Shown here: piece by piece, positions 20,380 to 29,001 of the stretch
Layout: every line of letters starts with the position of its first letter
Position numbering within the stretch: position 1 is the stretch's first letter
From: Streptomyces sp. NRRL WC-3605
GTDB lineage: Bacteria; Actinomycetota; Actinomycetes; Streptomycetales; Streptomycetaceae
Length of the DNA: 64,000 bases
Direction of reading: 5' to 3'
NCBI RefSeq assembly: GCF_001509795.1
Contig: NZ_LLZN01000039.1
Coordinates: forward strand, 62,001 to 126,000
Translations under genes and position numbers: made by a program
Notes under the pieces: model-generated
Told to the model about the DNA's origin: nothing
What the model saw: the letters and a program-made list of their open reading frames with translations, nothing else
The model's database searches: none

Positions 20380-21648
20380 ATGCGGTGGATCCACGCCGCC
20401 GGTAGGGGCCTTCTCGTCCTGGTCGTGATCCTGACCGGGTACGTCGCCTCCGGAGCCCGCGCCGACGACGGTCCCGGAGCGGGCCGCGGGCCGATGACCC
20501 TGGCCACCGCGGGCGACCTCACCGGGTATCTCGGCTCCGTCCTGGACGGCTGGAACCGCACGCACCCCGACGAGCGGGTCACCCTCGTCGAACTGCCCGA
20601 CTCGGCCGACGAGACCCACGCGCAGATGACGACGGACCTGCGCGGCGGCGACCGCAGCCGCTTCGACATCCTCAACATCGACGTCAGCTGGACCTCGGAG
20701 TTCGCCGCCCAGGGCTGGATCCGCCCCCTGGAGCGCGACCGCTTCCCGCTGGACACCTTCCTGAAGCCGGTCGTGGGCACGGCGACCTACGAAGGACGGC
20801 TGTACGCGGTCCCGTACGTCACCAACGCCGGCCTGCTCCTGTACCGCAAGGACATCCTCGCCAAGGAGGGCGTCGACCCGCCGCGTACCTGGGACGAGCT
20901 GGAACGGGCGGCGAAGGTGATCGCGCCGAAGTACGGACTGGACGGGTACGCGGGGCAGTTCCTGCCGTACGAGGGGCTCACCGTCAACGCCGCCGAGGCG
21001 GTCTACTCGGCGGGCGGATCCATCCTCGGCGACGAGGGCGAACGCGTCACCGTCGACTCGGCGGCCGCCCGCGACGGCATCGACTTCCTCGCCCGCGGGG
21101 TGCGCGAGGGCTGGATCCCGAAGCAGGCGCTCACGTACAAGGAGGAGGAGTCCAAGCAGGCCTTCCAGGACGGGCGCCTGCTGTTCCTCCGCAACTGGCC
21201 GTACGCCTACGCCGTCGCGTCGGCCGAGGGCTCACCGGTCGCCGGGAAGATAGGCGCCGTCCCGCTGCCCGGGCCCGACGGACCCGGCACGAGCGTGCTC
21301 GGCGGCTCCAACCTCGCCGTCAGCACCCACGCCCGGCACCCGGACTCGGCCGCCCGGCTGCTCGCGTACCTGACCAGCGAGCACGTCCAGCGGCAGGTGC
21401 TCACCCGCGGCGCCCTTCCGCCGGTGCGGGCCGACCTGTACGAGGACCCGGACCTGGTGCGCAGGTTCCCGTATCTGCCGACGCTGCGCGAGAGCGTGCG
21501 GACGGCCGCTCCCCGCCCCAAGAGCCCGCGGTACGGCCAGGTGAGCCTCGTGGTGCAGGCGGTCGTGCGGGACGCCATGGCCGGGCACGACACGTCCGAG
21601 GCCGCGGTGCGACGGCTGGCGCGCGAGCTCGACGCCATCGCACGCTGA
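20380..21648 (+). CDS. Extracellular solute-binding protein, family 1 (sugar ABC), no lipobox
   Basis: A 422-aa protein of the MalE-like binding family: DVSWTSEFAAQGWIRPL, ATYEGRLYAVPYVTNAGLLLYRKDIL, PRTWDELERAAKVI, FLRNWPYAYAVA and GGSNLAVSTHARHPDSAARLLAYLTS are all hallmark segments. The N-terminus is a Sec signal peptide (RGLLVLVVILTGYVASGARADDG) without the cysteine of a lipobox, so the product should be released or held by other means, unlike usual Gram-positive binding lipoproteins. A perfect AGGGAGGA lies upstream of the ATG at 20380. It is transcribed divergently from the PadR gene and lies upstream of the GH13/permease operon. Confidence 0.88.
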   Translation: MRWIHAAGRGLLVLVVILTGYVASGARADDGPGAGRGPMTLATAGDLTGYLGSVLDGWNRTHPDERVTLVELPDSADETHAQMTTDLRGGDRSRFDILNIDVSWTSEFAAQGWIRPLERDRFPLDTFLKPVVGTATYEGRLYAVPYVTNAGLLLYRKDILAKEGVDPPRTWDELERAAKVIAPKYGLDGYAGQFLPYEGLTVNAAEAVYSAGGSILGDEGERVTVDSAAARDGIDFLARGVREGWIPKQALTYKEEESKQAFQDGRLLFLRNWPYAYAVASAEGSPVAGKIGAVPLPGPDGPGTSVLGGSNLAVSTHARHPDSAARLLAYLTSEHVQRQVLTRGALPPVRADLYEDPDLVRRFPYLPTLRESVRTAAPRPKSPRYGQVSLVVQAVVRDAMAGHDTSEAAVRRLARELDAIAR

Positions 21649-21677
21649 GCCCTCACGCCCTCCCGGCCTACTTACTT

Positions 21678-21687
21678 GTTAGGTAAC
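21678..21687. promoter_or_regulatory. Upstream copy of the TTAGGTA element
   Basis: GTTAGGTA (21678-21685) is the reverse complement of TACCTAAC at 21790-21797, 104 nt further on. The pair could allow a looping repressor to act on the GH13 promoter. Confidence 0.35.
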
Positions 21688-21768
21688 GGCGGAGTCTCAT
21701 CCTCTCGAATCCCGTATGGGTATGCCCGGATTTGCCGGGTCAACTGTTCGGTAGCTTGCGCCATTTCA

Positions 21769-21799
21769 TTGACACCCCTCTGAAACAGCTACCTAACAT
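21769..21799 (+). promoter_or_regulatory. Promoter of the GH13 operon, leaderless
   Basis: A perfect -35 TTGACA (21769-21774) is followed by CCTAAC (21792-21797, spacer 17) or TAACAT (21794-21799, spacer 19) as -10. The start codon at 21806 lies 6-8 nt later, there is no Shine-Dalgarno, and the -10 overlaps the element TACCTAAC (21790-21797), which suggests repression at this site. Confidence 0.6.
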
Positions 21800-21805
21800 G
21801 CATAC

Positions 21806-23449
21806 ATGCTGAGTAAGTACCACTGGTGGCGCGACGCGGTGATCTACCAGGTCTACGTCCGCAGCTTCCTCGACAGCACCGGCGACGGTGTCGGCGACCT
21901 CGCCGGGGTCCGCGCGGGGCTGCCGTACCTCAAGAAGCTCGGGGTCGACGGGATCTGGCTGAGCCCCTTCTACCCCTCGCCGCAGCACGACCACGGCTAC
22001 GACGTCGCCGACTACTGCGACGTCGACCCGCTCTTCGGCGACCTCGCCGAGTTCGACCTGCTGGTCACGGCGGCCCGGCGGCTCGGCGTCAAGGTGCTGC
22101 TCGACATCGTCCCCAACCACTGCTCCAGCGAGCACCCGTGGTTCCAGGAGGCGCTGAGCGCCGGCCCCGGCAGCGCGGCCCGCGCCCGCTTCCACTTCGC
22201 CGACGGCCGCGGCGCCGACGGCAGCGAGCCGCCCAACAACTGGCACGCCATGTTCGGCGGCCCGGCGTGGAGCCGGGTGACCGAGGCGGACGGGCGGCCC
22301 GGCCAGTGGTACCTGCACATGTTCACCCCCGAGCAGCCCGACTGGAACTGGCGCGACCCCCAGGTCGGCGCCGAGTTCGACCGGGTCCTGCGGTTCTGGC
22401 TCGACCGGGGCGTCGACGGCTTCCGCATCGACGTCGCCGCCGGCCTCTTCAAGCACCCGGAGCTGCCCGACTCCGACGACCCGGAGGCCGACGCCCGCAC
22501 CCGCGACTCGGTGAACCCGCTCGCCTGGAACCAGCCCGAGGTGCACGCGGTGTGGCGCTCCTGGCGCTCCATATGCGAGGAGTACACCGCCCGGGACGGC
22601 CGCGAACGGCTCCTCGTCGGCGAGGTGTCCGTGCCGACCGCCCGCGAACACGCCCTGTACGTCCGCTCCGACGAACTCCACCAGGCGTTCTTCTTCGACC
22701 TGCTCAGCGCCCCCTGGGACGCCGACGCCTTCCGCAAGGTCGTCTCCGAGGCCATGCAGGACATCGCGGGCACCGGCTCGACGGTCACCTGGGTGCTCAA
22801 CAATCACGACCAGGTCCGCACCGTCACCCGTTACGGCGAACCCGCGCCCGAGGGCAGCGGCCTCGGCGCCGCCCGTGCCCGCGCCGCCGCGCTGCTGATG
22901 CTGGCGCTGCCCGGTGCCGCGTACATCTACCAGGGAGAGGAACTCGGCCTGCCCGAGGTCGTGGACCTGCCCGACGACGTCCTCACCGACCCCATCTTCC
23001 GCCGCACCGGGAGCCGTGCCCGCATCCGCGACGGCTGCCGGGTTCCGCTGCCCTGGTCGGGGCAGGCGTCACCGTTCGGCTTCACCTCCGGCGTGGAGAG
23101 CGCCAAGCCCTGGCTGCCCCAGCCCGAGTACTTCGCCGAGTACGCCACCGACCGGGCGCTGGCCGACACCCGCTCCTTCTGGCACCTGTACCGCGACGGC
23201 CTCCAACTGCGCGCTGCACTGCCCCAGTTGGGCGAGGGCACGCTGCGCTGGCTGGACAGCCCGCCCGGCGTCCTGGCCTTCGCCCGCGGCGACGGCCTGG
23301 TCTGCGCCGTCAACTTCGGCACGGCACCCAGCTCCGCGCCGGTCTCCGGCACCCCGCTGCTGTCGAGCGGCCCCTGCCCGGCCGGCGTGCTGCCCGGCTC
23401 CACGGCCGCCTGGTGGATGAGCGACGGGACCGAGTCCCCCGCTCCCTGA
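21806..23449 (+). CDS. Alpha-glucosidase, glycoside hydrolase family 13
   Basis: A cytoplasmic 547-aa GH13 enzyme of the oligo-1,6-glucosidase/alpha-glucosidase type that hydrolyses imported alpha-glucosides. It starts WWRDAVIYQVYVRSF and contains GVDGIWLSPFYPSPQHDHGYDVADY, DIVPNHCSSEHPWF, the nucleophile motif DGFRIDVA, the acid/base region LLVGEVSVPT and the third acidic residue in NNHDQVR. No signal peptide. It is the first gene of an operon with a lipoprotein and two permeases, consistent with uptake followed by hydrolysis of maltose-like or trehalose-like sugars. Confidence 0.94.
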   Translation: MLSKYHWWRDAVIYQVYVRSFLDSTGDGVGDLAGVRAGLPYLKKLGVDGIWLSPFYPSPQHDHGYDVADYCDVDPLFGDLAEFDLLVTAARRLGVKVLLDIVPNHCSSEHPWFQEALSAGPGSAARARFHFADGRGADGSEPPNNWHAMFGGPAWSRVTEADGRPGQWYLHMFTPEQPDWNWRDPQVGAEFDRVLRFWLDRGVDGFRIDVAAGLFKHPELPDSDDPEADARTRDSVNPLAWNQPEVHAVWRSWRSICEEYTARDGRERLLVGEVSVPTAREHALYVRSDELHQAFFFDLLSAPWDADAFRKVVSEAMQDIAGTGSTVTWVLNNHDQVRTVTRYGEPAPEGSGLGAARARAAALLMLALPGAAYIYQGEELGLPEVVDLPDDVLTDPIFRRTGSRARIRDGCRVPLPWSGQASPFGFTSGVESAKPWLPQPEYFAEYATDRALADTRSFWHLYRDGLQLRAALPQLGEGTLRWLDSPPGVLAFARGDGLVCAVNFGTAPSSAPVSGTPLLSSGPCPAGVLPGSTAAWWMSDGTESPAP

Positions 23450-23515
23450 ACCCCCCCGCACCTCCCGAATCTCCGGAACCTCCGGCCGTTCTTCCCATTC
23501 CCCGAAGGGACATCG

Positions 23516-24850
23516 ATGATGATGCGACGCCGTACCACCCTGCTCACTGGCTGTACCGCCCTCGTCCTCGCGCTCGGCGCGACCGCCTGCGGCGGCGACC
23601 CCGTCTCGGCCGGCGGCGGCGACAAGGCACTCGACGGACAGACGGTCACCGTGGCCGGTGTCTGGACCGGCACCGAGCAGAAGAACTTCCAGAAGGTGCT
23701 GGACGCCTTCACCGAGAAGACCGGCGCCAAGACGACGTTCGTCTCCACCGGCGACAACGTCTCCACCGTCGTCGGCAGCAAGATCGAGGGCGGCAACGCC
23801 CCCGACGTCGTGATGGTCCCGCAGGTCGGCGTCCTCAAGCAGTTCGCGCAGAAGGGCTGGCTCAAGCCGCTGTCGGCCACCGCCCAGAAGTCCGTGGACG
23901 CCAACTTCGCGCCCGTCTGGAAGAACTACGGCAGCGTCGACGACACCCTCTACGGCCTCTATTTCAAGGCCGCGCACAAGTCGACCGTCTGGTACAGCCC
24001 CGACGCCCTCACCCAGGCGGGCGTCGAGCCGCCGAAGTCGTACGACGACCTGCTCAAGGCCGGGCGGACCGTCTCCGACTCCGGGCTCGCCGCCTTCTCC
24101 GTCGCCGGTCAGGACGGCTGGACCCTGACCGACTGGTTCGAGAACGTCTACCTCTCCCAGGCCGGCCCCGAGAAGTACGACGCGCTCGCCACGCACCAGC
24201 TGAAGTGGACCGACGCCTCGGTGGTGAAGGCGCTGACCACCCTCGGTGAGCTGTTCAAGGACAAGCAGCTGATCGCGGGCGGCCAGAAGGGCGCCCTGAA
24301 CACCGACTTCCCGGGCTCGGTGGAGAAGGTGTTCGGACCGAAGCCCGAGGCCGGCATGGTCTACGAGGGCGACTTCGTCGCGGGCGTCGCCAAGGACCAG
24401 TTCGGCAGGAAGATCGGCGAGGACGCGAACTTCTTCCCGTTCCCGGCGGTCGGCGCCGGCAAGCCGCCCGTCGTCAGCGGCGGCGACGCGGCCGTCGTGC
24501 TGAAGGACGGCAAGAGCCAGAAGGCCGGCATGGCCCTCCTGGAGTACCTGGCCACCCCCGAGGCCGCGGCCGTGTGGGCCGAGGCAGGCGGTTTCCTGTC
24601 GCCGAACAAGAACGTCGACCTCGCCTCGTACGGCGACGACGTCACCCGCGAGACCGCCAAGTCCCTGGTCGCCGCCGGTGACTCGGTCCGCTTCGACATG
24701 TCCGACCAGGCCCCCGCGGCCTTCGGCGGCACCAAGGGCGCCGGCGAGTGGAAGCTCCTGCAGGACTTCCTGCGCGACCCGTCCGACCCGAAGGGGACCG
24801 CGGCGAAGCTGGAGGCCGCGGCCGCCAAGGCGTACGAGGGCCAGGGCTGA
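23516..24850 (+). CDS. Sugar ABC transporter substrate-binding lipoprotein
   Basis: A 444-aa MalE-type lipoprotein. The signal peptide ends in a lipobox (LGATAC, Cys about residue 24), so it is anchored outside the membrane. Family segments include GTEQKNFQKVLDAFTEKTG, GNAPDVVMVPQVGVLKQFA, LYGLYFKAAHKSTVWYSP and GGDAAVVLKDGKSQKAGMALLEYL. GAAGGGA precedes the start; ATGs at 23516, 23519 and 23522 are all possible. Downstream are its two permeases. Confidence 0.93.
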   Translation: MMMRRRTTLLTGCTALVLALGATACGGDPVSAGGGDKALDGQTVTVAGVWTGTEQKNFQKVLDAFTEKTGAKTTFVSTGDNVSTVVGSKIEGGNAPDVVMVPQVGVLKQFAQKGWLKPLSATAQKSVDANFAPVWKNYGSVDDTLYGLYFKAAHKSTVWYSPDALTQAGVEPPKSYDDLLKAGRTVSDSGLAAFSVAGQDGWTLTDWFENVYLSQAGPEKYDALATHQLKWTDASVVKALTTLGELFKDKQLIAGGQKGALNTDFPGSVEKVFGPKPEAGMVYEGDFVAGVAKDQFGRKIGEDANFFPFPAVGAGKPPVVSGGDAAVVLKDGKSQKAGMALLEYLATPEAAAVWAEAGGFLSPNKNVDLASYGDDVTRETAKSLVAAGDSVRFDMSDQAPAAFGGTKGAGEWKLLQDFLRDPSDPKGTAAKLEAAAAKAYEGQG

Positions 24851-24854
24851 CCCC

Positions 24855-26225
24855 ATGACCGCGACCCTCGTCAACGAGGCGGGGCCCAGGCCGCCCGCCG
24901 CGAGCCCCGGCGCGTCCCGTGCCCGGCGCTCGCGGCGGCGCGCCCGCGTCATCGCCCTGCTCTTCGTCCTGCCCGCGCTGCTCCTGCTGGGCGCCCTGGT
25001 CGTCTACCCGGTGCTGTTCTCCGTCGGCCGGAGCTTCTTCGACGCCTCCGGCACCCGGTTCGTCGGCGGCGACAACTACACCGAGATGTTCCGGGACCCG
25101 GCCACCCTCAAGGCCATCCGCAACACCACGATCTGGGTCGTGGTGGCCCCGGCCCTGCTCACCGGACTCGGCCTCATCCTGGCCGTCCTCGTGGAGAAGG
25201 TCCGCTGGGCGACCGCGTTCAAGCTGCTGCTGTTCATGCCGATGGCCGTGTCCTTCCTGGCCGCCGGCATCATCTTCCGGCTCGCCTACGACGAGGACCC
25301 GGACAAGGGCGTGCTCAACGCCGCCGCGGTGTCCGTGCACGACATGTTCCAGGACACGTCGGCCTACCCCACGGCCCGCGCCCGTGACGGGCAGGGCGGC
25401 CTGACGAAGGCGTCCGACGGCGCCTACCGCACGACCGGCACGGTCTCGCCCGGCCAGAGCGTCGCGCTGGGCCTGGTCGGCGTCCTGCCCGCCGACCTGC
25501 CCGACGGCACCGAACCCGCGTACGAGGCCGCCCGGCGCACGGCGGGTGCCGACGAGCTGAGCGGCGTCGTCTACCTGGACTTCACGCCCGGCGGGGGCGG
25601 GAAGCAGGGCGTCGTCGACCGGCGTGAGAACGGCCTGCCCGGGATGAAGGTCGAGGCGGTGCGCGCGGGGGAGAGCGTCGCCACCACGACCACGGCGTCC
25701 GACGGCTCCTTCCGCTTCGACGGCCTGGACGACGGCGCGTACACGGTGCGCCTGCCCGCGTCGAACTTCGCCGCCCCCTACGAGGGCATCTCCTGGCTCG
25801 GACCCACGCTCGTCACCCCGGCGATCATCGGCGCGTACCTGTGGATCTGGACCGGGTTCGCGATGGTCCTGATCGGGGCGGGCCTGTCCGCCCTGCCCCG
25901 GGACTCGCTGGAGGCGGCCCGGATGGACGGCGCCAACGAGTGGCAGATCTTCCGCCGGATCACCGTGCCGCTGCTCGCGCCGGTCCTCACCGTCGTCTTC
26001 ATCACCCTCGTCATCAACGTGATGAAGGTATTCGACCTCGTCTACATCATCGCGCCCGGCCCGGTGCAGGAGGACGCGACCGTGCTCGCGACGCAGATGT
26101 GGCTGGTGTCGTTCGGCGGCGGCAACAACCAGGGCCTGGGCAGCGCCCTCGGCGTCCTGCTCCTGCTGCTGGTCATCCCCGCCATGGTCTTCAACGTCCG
26201 CCGCTTCAAGAGGAGTCAGCGATGA
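24855..26225 (+). CDS. Sugar ABC transporter permease (MalF type) with an extra-cytoplasmic insert
   Basis: A 456-aa permease, far longer than the usual 290-320 aa. The first helix is VIALLFVLPALLLLGALVVYPVLF; the EAA loop is EAARMDGANEWQIFRRITVPLL at about 353-374. Between the helix ending near residue 146 and the one starting near 312 lies an insert of about 165 residues. Its second half (about 236-305, SGVVYLDFTPGG...GLPGMKVEAVRAG...TASDGSFRFDGLDDGAYTVRLP) looks like a prealbumin/SdrD-B Ig-like fold. By position it corresponds to the MalF P2 loop, which contacts the binding protein. Coupled to the next gene by ATGA. Confidence 0.92.
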   Translation: MTATLVNEAGPRPPAASPGASRARRSRRRARVIALLFVLPALLLLGALVVYPVLFSVGRSFFDASGTRFVGGDNYTEMFRDPATLKAIRNTTIWVVVAPALLTGLGLILAVLVEKVRWATAFKLLLFMPMAVSFLAAGIIFRLAYDEDPDKGVLNAAAVSVHDMFQDTSAYPTARARDGQGGLTKASDGAYRTTGTVSPGQSVALGLVGVLPADLPDGTEPAYEAARRTAGADELSGVVYLDFTPGGGGKQGVVDRRENGLPGMKVEAVRAGESVATTTTASDGSFRFDGLDDGAYTVRLPASNFAAPYEGISWLGPTLVTPAIIGAYLWIWTGFAMVLIGAGLSALPRDSLEAARMDGANEWQIFRRITVPLLAPVLTVVFITLVINVMKVFDLVYIIAPGPVQEDATVLATQMWLVSFGGGNNQGLGSALGVLLLLLVIPAMVFNVRRFKRSQR

Positions 26226-27061
26226 ACGCGGTCAGGCGCGGCCTGGGCAACTCGCTCGTGCAGGCCTTCCTCGTGGTGATCGGCCTGGTCTGGCTGACCC
26301 CGCTGGCCGGACTGTTCCTGTCGTCGATGCGGTCCGCCGAGGACACCGCGAAGGGCGGCTGGTGGACGGTCTTCACCAGCCCCGGGCAGCTGTCCTTCGA
26401 CAACTACTCGGCCCTGCTGGGCAACTCCGGGATCACGCAGGCCTTCTGGAACACGGTGCTGATCTCGGTGCCGACGACCGTCCTGGTGGTGGTGCTCGCC
26501 GCCCTTGCCGGGTACGCCTTCGCCTGGCTGGACTTCCCGGGCCGTGAGGCGGTCTTCCTGCTGGTGGTGGCCCTGCTGGTGGTGCCGGTGCAGATCGGTC
26601 TGCTCCCGGTCGCCAAACTCTTCGGCCAGCTCGGCCTGTTCGGCACGATCCCGGGCGTCGTCCTGTTCCACGTCGCCTACGGCCTGCCGTTCGCGGTGTT
26701 CCTGCTGCGGAACTACTTCGCGGAGATGCCCAAGGAGATGCTGGAGGCCGCCCGGATGGACGGCGGCACCGAGTGGCGGATCTTCACCCGCCTGGTCCTG
26801 CCGGTCGGCCGCCCGGCGATCGCCTCCCTGGCGATCTTCCAGTTCCTGTGGGTCTGGAACGACATGCTGGTGGCGCTGCTCTTCGCCGACAGCTCCTCCC
26901 AGCCGCTGACCGTGGAACTCCAGTCCCAGATCCGTCAGTTCGGCAGCAACATCGACGTCCTCGCGCCGGGCGCGTTCCTGTCCCTGGTGGTGCCGGTGGT
27001 CGTGTTCTTCGCGTTCCAGCGGCACTTCGTGCAGGGCGTGATGGCGGGCTCGGTCAAGTAG
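26222..27061 (+). CDS. Sugar ABC transporter permease (MalG type)
   Basis: A 279-aa partner permease with about six transmembrane helices and the EAA loop EAARMDGGTEWRIFTRLVLPVG. It starts inside the stop codon of the first permease, preceded by AGGAG. No ATPase gene follows; in Streptomyces such systems are usually energised by the shared ATPase MsiK encoded elsewhere. It ends at a strong terminator facing the pentose phosphate operon. Confidence 0.95.
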   Translation: MNAVRRGLGNSLVQAFLVVIGLVWLTPLAGLFLSSMRSAEDTAKGGWWTVFTSPGQLSFDNYSALLGNSGITQAFWNTVLISVPTTVLVVVLAALAGYAFAWLDFPGREAVFLLVVALLVVPVQIGLLPVAKLFGQLGLFGTIPGVVLFHVAYGLPFAVFLLRNYFAEMPKEMLEAARMDGGTEWRIFTRLVLPVGRPAIASLAIFQFLWVWNDMLVALLFADSSSQPLTVELQSQIRQFGSNIDVLAPGAFLSLVVPVVVFFAFQRHFVQGVMAGSVK

Positions 27062-27079
27062 CCCTCCCGCCGGGCGAGT

Positions 27080-27112
27080 TCGGGCCCCGCCTCGTGAAAG
27101 GTGGGGGCCCGA
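27080..27112. terminator. Bidirectional terminator between the sugar-uptake and pentose phosphate operons
   Basis: Left arm TCGGGCCCCGCCT (27080-27092) pairs with AGGTGGGGGCCCGA (27099-27112), 13 pairs with one bulged G and one G-T, loop CGTGAA. It lies between convergent operons and can serve both. Confidence 0.8.
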
Positions 27113-27130
27113 CTGCCGTTCACGTGCCGG

Positions 27131-27922
27131 TCAGGGAATGGCCGGCGGATACAGCGACCGCGGCAGCTGGGACGCCGCCGCCGCGTCCAGCAGCCACAGG
27201 GTGCGGGAGCGGCCCCGCGCGCCCGCCGCCGGCGCCTGGATCTCGCCCGCGCCGGACAGGGCGATCGCCGCGGCCTCCGCCTTGTCCTCGCCGGCTGCCA
27301 GCAGCCACACCTCGCGCGCCGCGCGGATCGCGGGGAGCGTGAGGGTGACACGGGTCGGCGGGGGCTTGGGGGCGCCGTGGACCCCGACGACCGTGCGCTC
27401 GGTCTCCCGTACCGCGGGCAGTTCCGGGAACAGGGAGGCGACGTGCGTGTCGGGACCCACGCCCAGCATCAGGACGTCGAACGACGGCACCGAGCCGTGG
27501 TTCTCGGGGCCCGCGGCCCGCGCCAGCTCCTCCGCGTAGGCGGCGGCCGCCGCCTCCACGTCCGCGCCGAACGGGCCGTCCGAGGCGGGCATGGCGTGCA
27601 CCCGCTTCGGGTCCAGCGGCACCGCGTCCAGCAGGACCTCGCGGGCCTGCGTGACGTTGCGCTCCGGATCGCCCTCGGGCAGGAACCGCTCGTCGCCCCA
27701 CCACAGGTCGAGGCGGCCCCAGTCGACGGCGCCCCGGGCCGGAGCCGCCGCCAGCGCGGCCAGCAGGCCGTTGCCGTTGCGGCCGCCGGTGAGGACCACG
27801 GACGCCGAGCCCCGGGAGGCCTGCGCGTCCACGATCTTCGTGATCAGCCGGGCCGCCGCGGCCTGGGCCATCAGCTCCTTGTCGTGGTGCACGACGAGCT
27901 GCGGGGTGGTGTGCGTGCTCAC
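27131..27922 (-). CDS. pgl: 6-phosphogluconolactonase
   Basis: Hydrolyses 6-phosphogluconolactone in the oxidative pentose phosphate pathway (DevB/SOL family). The 263-aa product shows the family motifs VVLTGGRNGNGLLAAL (normally GGSTP, variant here), LWWGDERFLPEGDPERN, and DVLMLGVGPDTHVASLFP with GxGxDxHxASLFP. The GTG at 27922 overlaps the opcA stop codon. Last gene of the tkt-tal-zwf-opcA-pgl operon. Confidence 0.95.
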   Translation of the reverse strand: MSTHTTPQLVVHHDKELMAQAAAARLITKIVDAQASRGSASVVLTGGRNGNGLLAALAAAPARGAVDWGRLDLWWGDERFLPEGDPERNVTQAREVLLDAVPLDPKRVHAMPASDGPFGADVEAAAAAYAEELARAAGPENHGSVPSFDVLMLGVGPDTHVASLFPELPAVRETERTVVGVHGAPKPPPTRVTLTLPAIRAAREVWLLAAGEDKAEAAAIALSGAGEIQAPAAGARGRSRTLWLLDAAAASQLPRSLYPPAIP

Positions 27923-29001
27923 TTGGCCGCCGCCTTCTTCACCGGTTCCCCCGTCGTCGCTTCCTTCGCCGGGGCCTTGGCGGCGTCTTCGACAGGAGTC
28001 GCGGCCGCTTCTCCTTTGGCCGGCCCGTCCTCCGCCGCCTTCCCGGTCCCGTTCCCGGCGGGCCGGGTGACCGCTGAGGCGTGCAGCTTCTCCACGCCGA
28101 AGCGCAGCGCCGACGCGTAGGTGTCGTCCGGGTCGAGCCGGCGCAGCTCCTCCGCGATCAGCTCGGAGGTCTCCCGGCGCTTCAGCGCCACCGCTCGGTC
28201 CGGCTGCCCCTGGATGGACAGGGTCGCCAGTGAGCCGTCGGCCCGGTCGAGGACGATCGGGCCGCAGTCGGTGTCCAGCCGCACCGCCGTCAGGCCGGGA
28301 CCCGACGACAACGACCGCTGCACGGGCACGTCCAGCCGGTCCGCGAGCCACATCGCCAGCAGCTCACAGCTCGGGTTGAACTCCTCGCCCTCCACCTCGA
28401 CGGCCTTCACCTCGCAGACCACCTGGTCCAGGGCCGCCGCCAGCATCGAGCGCCACGGCGTGATCCGGGTCCAGGACAGGTCGGTGTCGCCCGGTGTGTA
28501 CGTCCCCGCGCGCGCCGACAGATCCCGCACCGGCTGCTCCGAGGCGTAGGTGTCGGTCACCCGGCGCTGGGCGAGCGCGCCCAGCGGGTCGTTCGCCGGG
28601 TCGATGGGCGCGTTCACCGGCCACCAGACCACCACCGGGGCGTCCGGCAGCAGCAGGGGCAGGACGACGGACTGGGCGTGCTCGGACACCTCGCCGTACA
28701 GGCGAAGCACCACCGTCTCGCCGGTCCCGGCGTCGGCGCCCACCCGCACCTCGGCGTCCAGCCGGGACTGCGTGCGGTCCCGGGGCGAGCGCGAGACACG
28801 CTTGATCACCAGCAGCGTGCGCGAGGGGTGCTCGCGCGAGGCGTCGCCGGCGGCCTTCAGGGCGTCGTAGGCGTTCTCCTCGTCCGTGACGATGACCAGC
28901 GTCAGCACCATGCCGACGGCCGGCGTGCCGATGGCCCGCCGCGCCTTCACCAGCGCCTTGTTGATCTTGCTGGCCGTGGTGTCCGTGAGGTCTATCTTCA
29001 T
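27919..29001 (-). CDS. opcA: Glucose-6-phosphate dehydrogenase assembly protein OpcA
   Basis: OpcA is needed for full glucose-6-phosphate dehydrogenase activity in cyanobacteria and actinomycetes. The 360-aa product begins MKIDLTDTTASKINKALVKAR and has VVVWWPVNAPIDPANDPLGALAQRRVTD and LDQVVCEVKAVEVEGEE, both family hallmarks. The last 50 residues are a low-complexity Ala/Lys/Glu tail. ATG overlaps the zwf stop (ATGA), matching its role as Zwf partner. Confidence 0.95.
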   Translation of the reverse strand: MKIDLTDTTASKINKALVKARRAIGTPAVGMVLTLVIVTDEENAYDALKAAGDASREHPSRTLLVIKRVSRSPRDRTQSRLDAEVRVGADAGTGETVVLRLYGEVSEHAQSVVLPLLLPDAPVVVWWPVNAPIDPANDPLGALAQRRVTDTYASEQPVRDLSARAGTYTPGDTDLSWTRITPWRSMLAAALDQVVCEVKAVEVEGEEFNPSCELLAMWLADRLDVPVQRSLSSGPGLTAVRLDTDCGPIVLDRADGSLATLSIQGQPDRAVALKRRETSELIAEELRRLDPDDTYASALRFGVEKLHASAVTRPAGNGTGKAAEDGPAKGEAAATPVEDAAKAPAKEATTGEPVKKAAAK

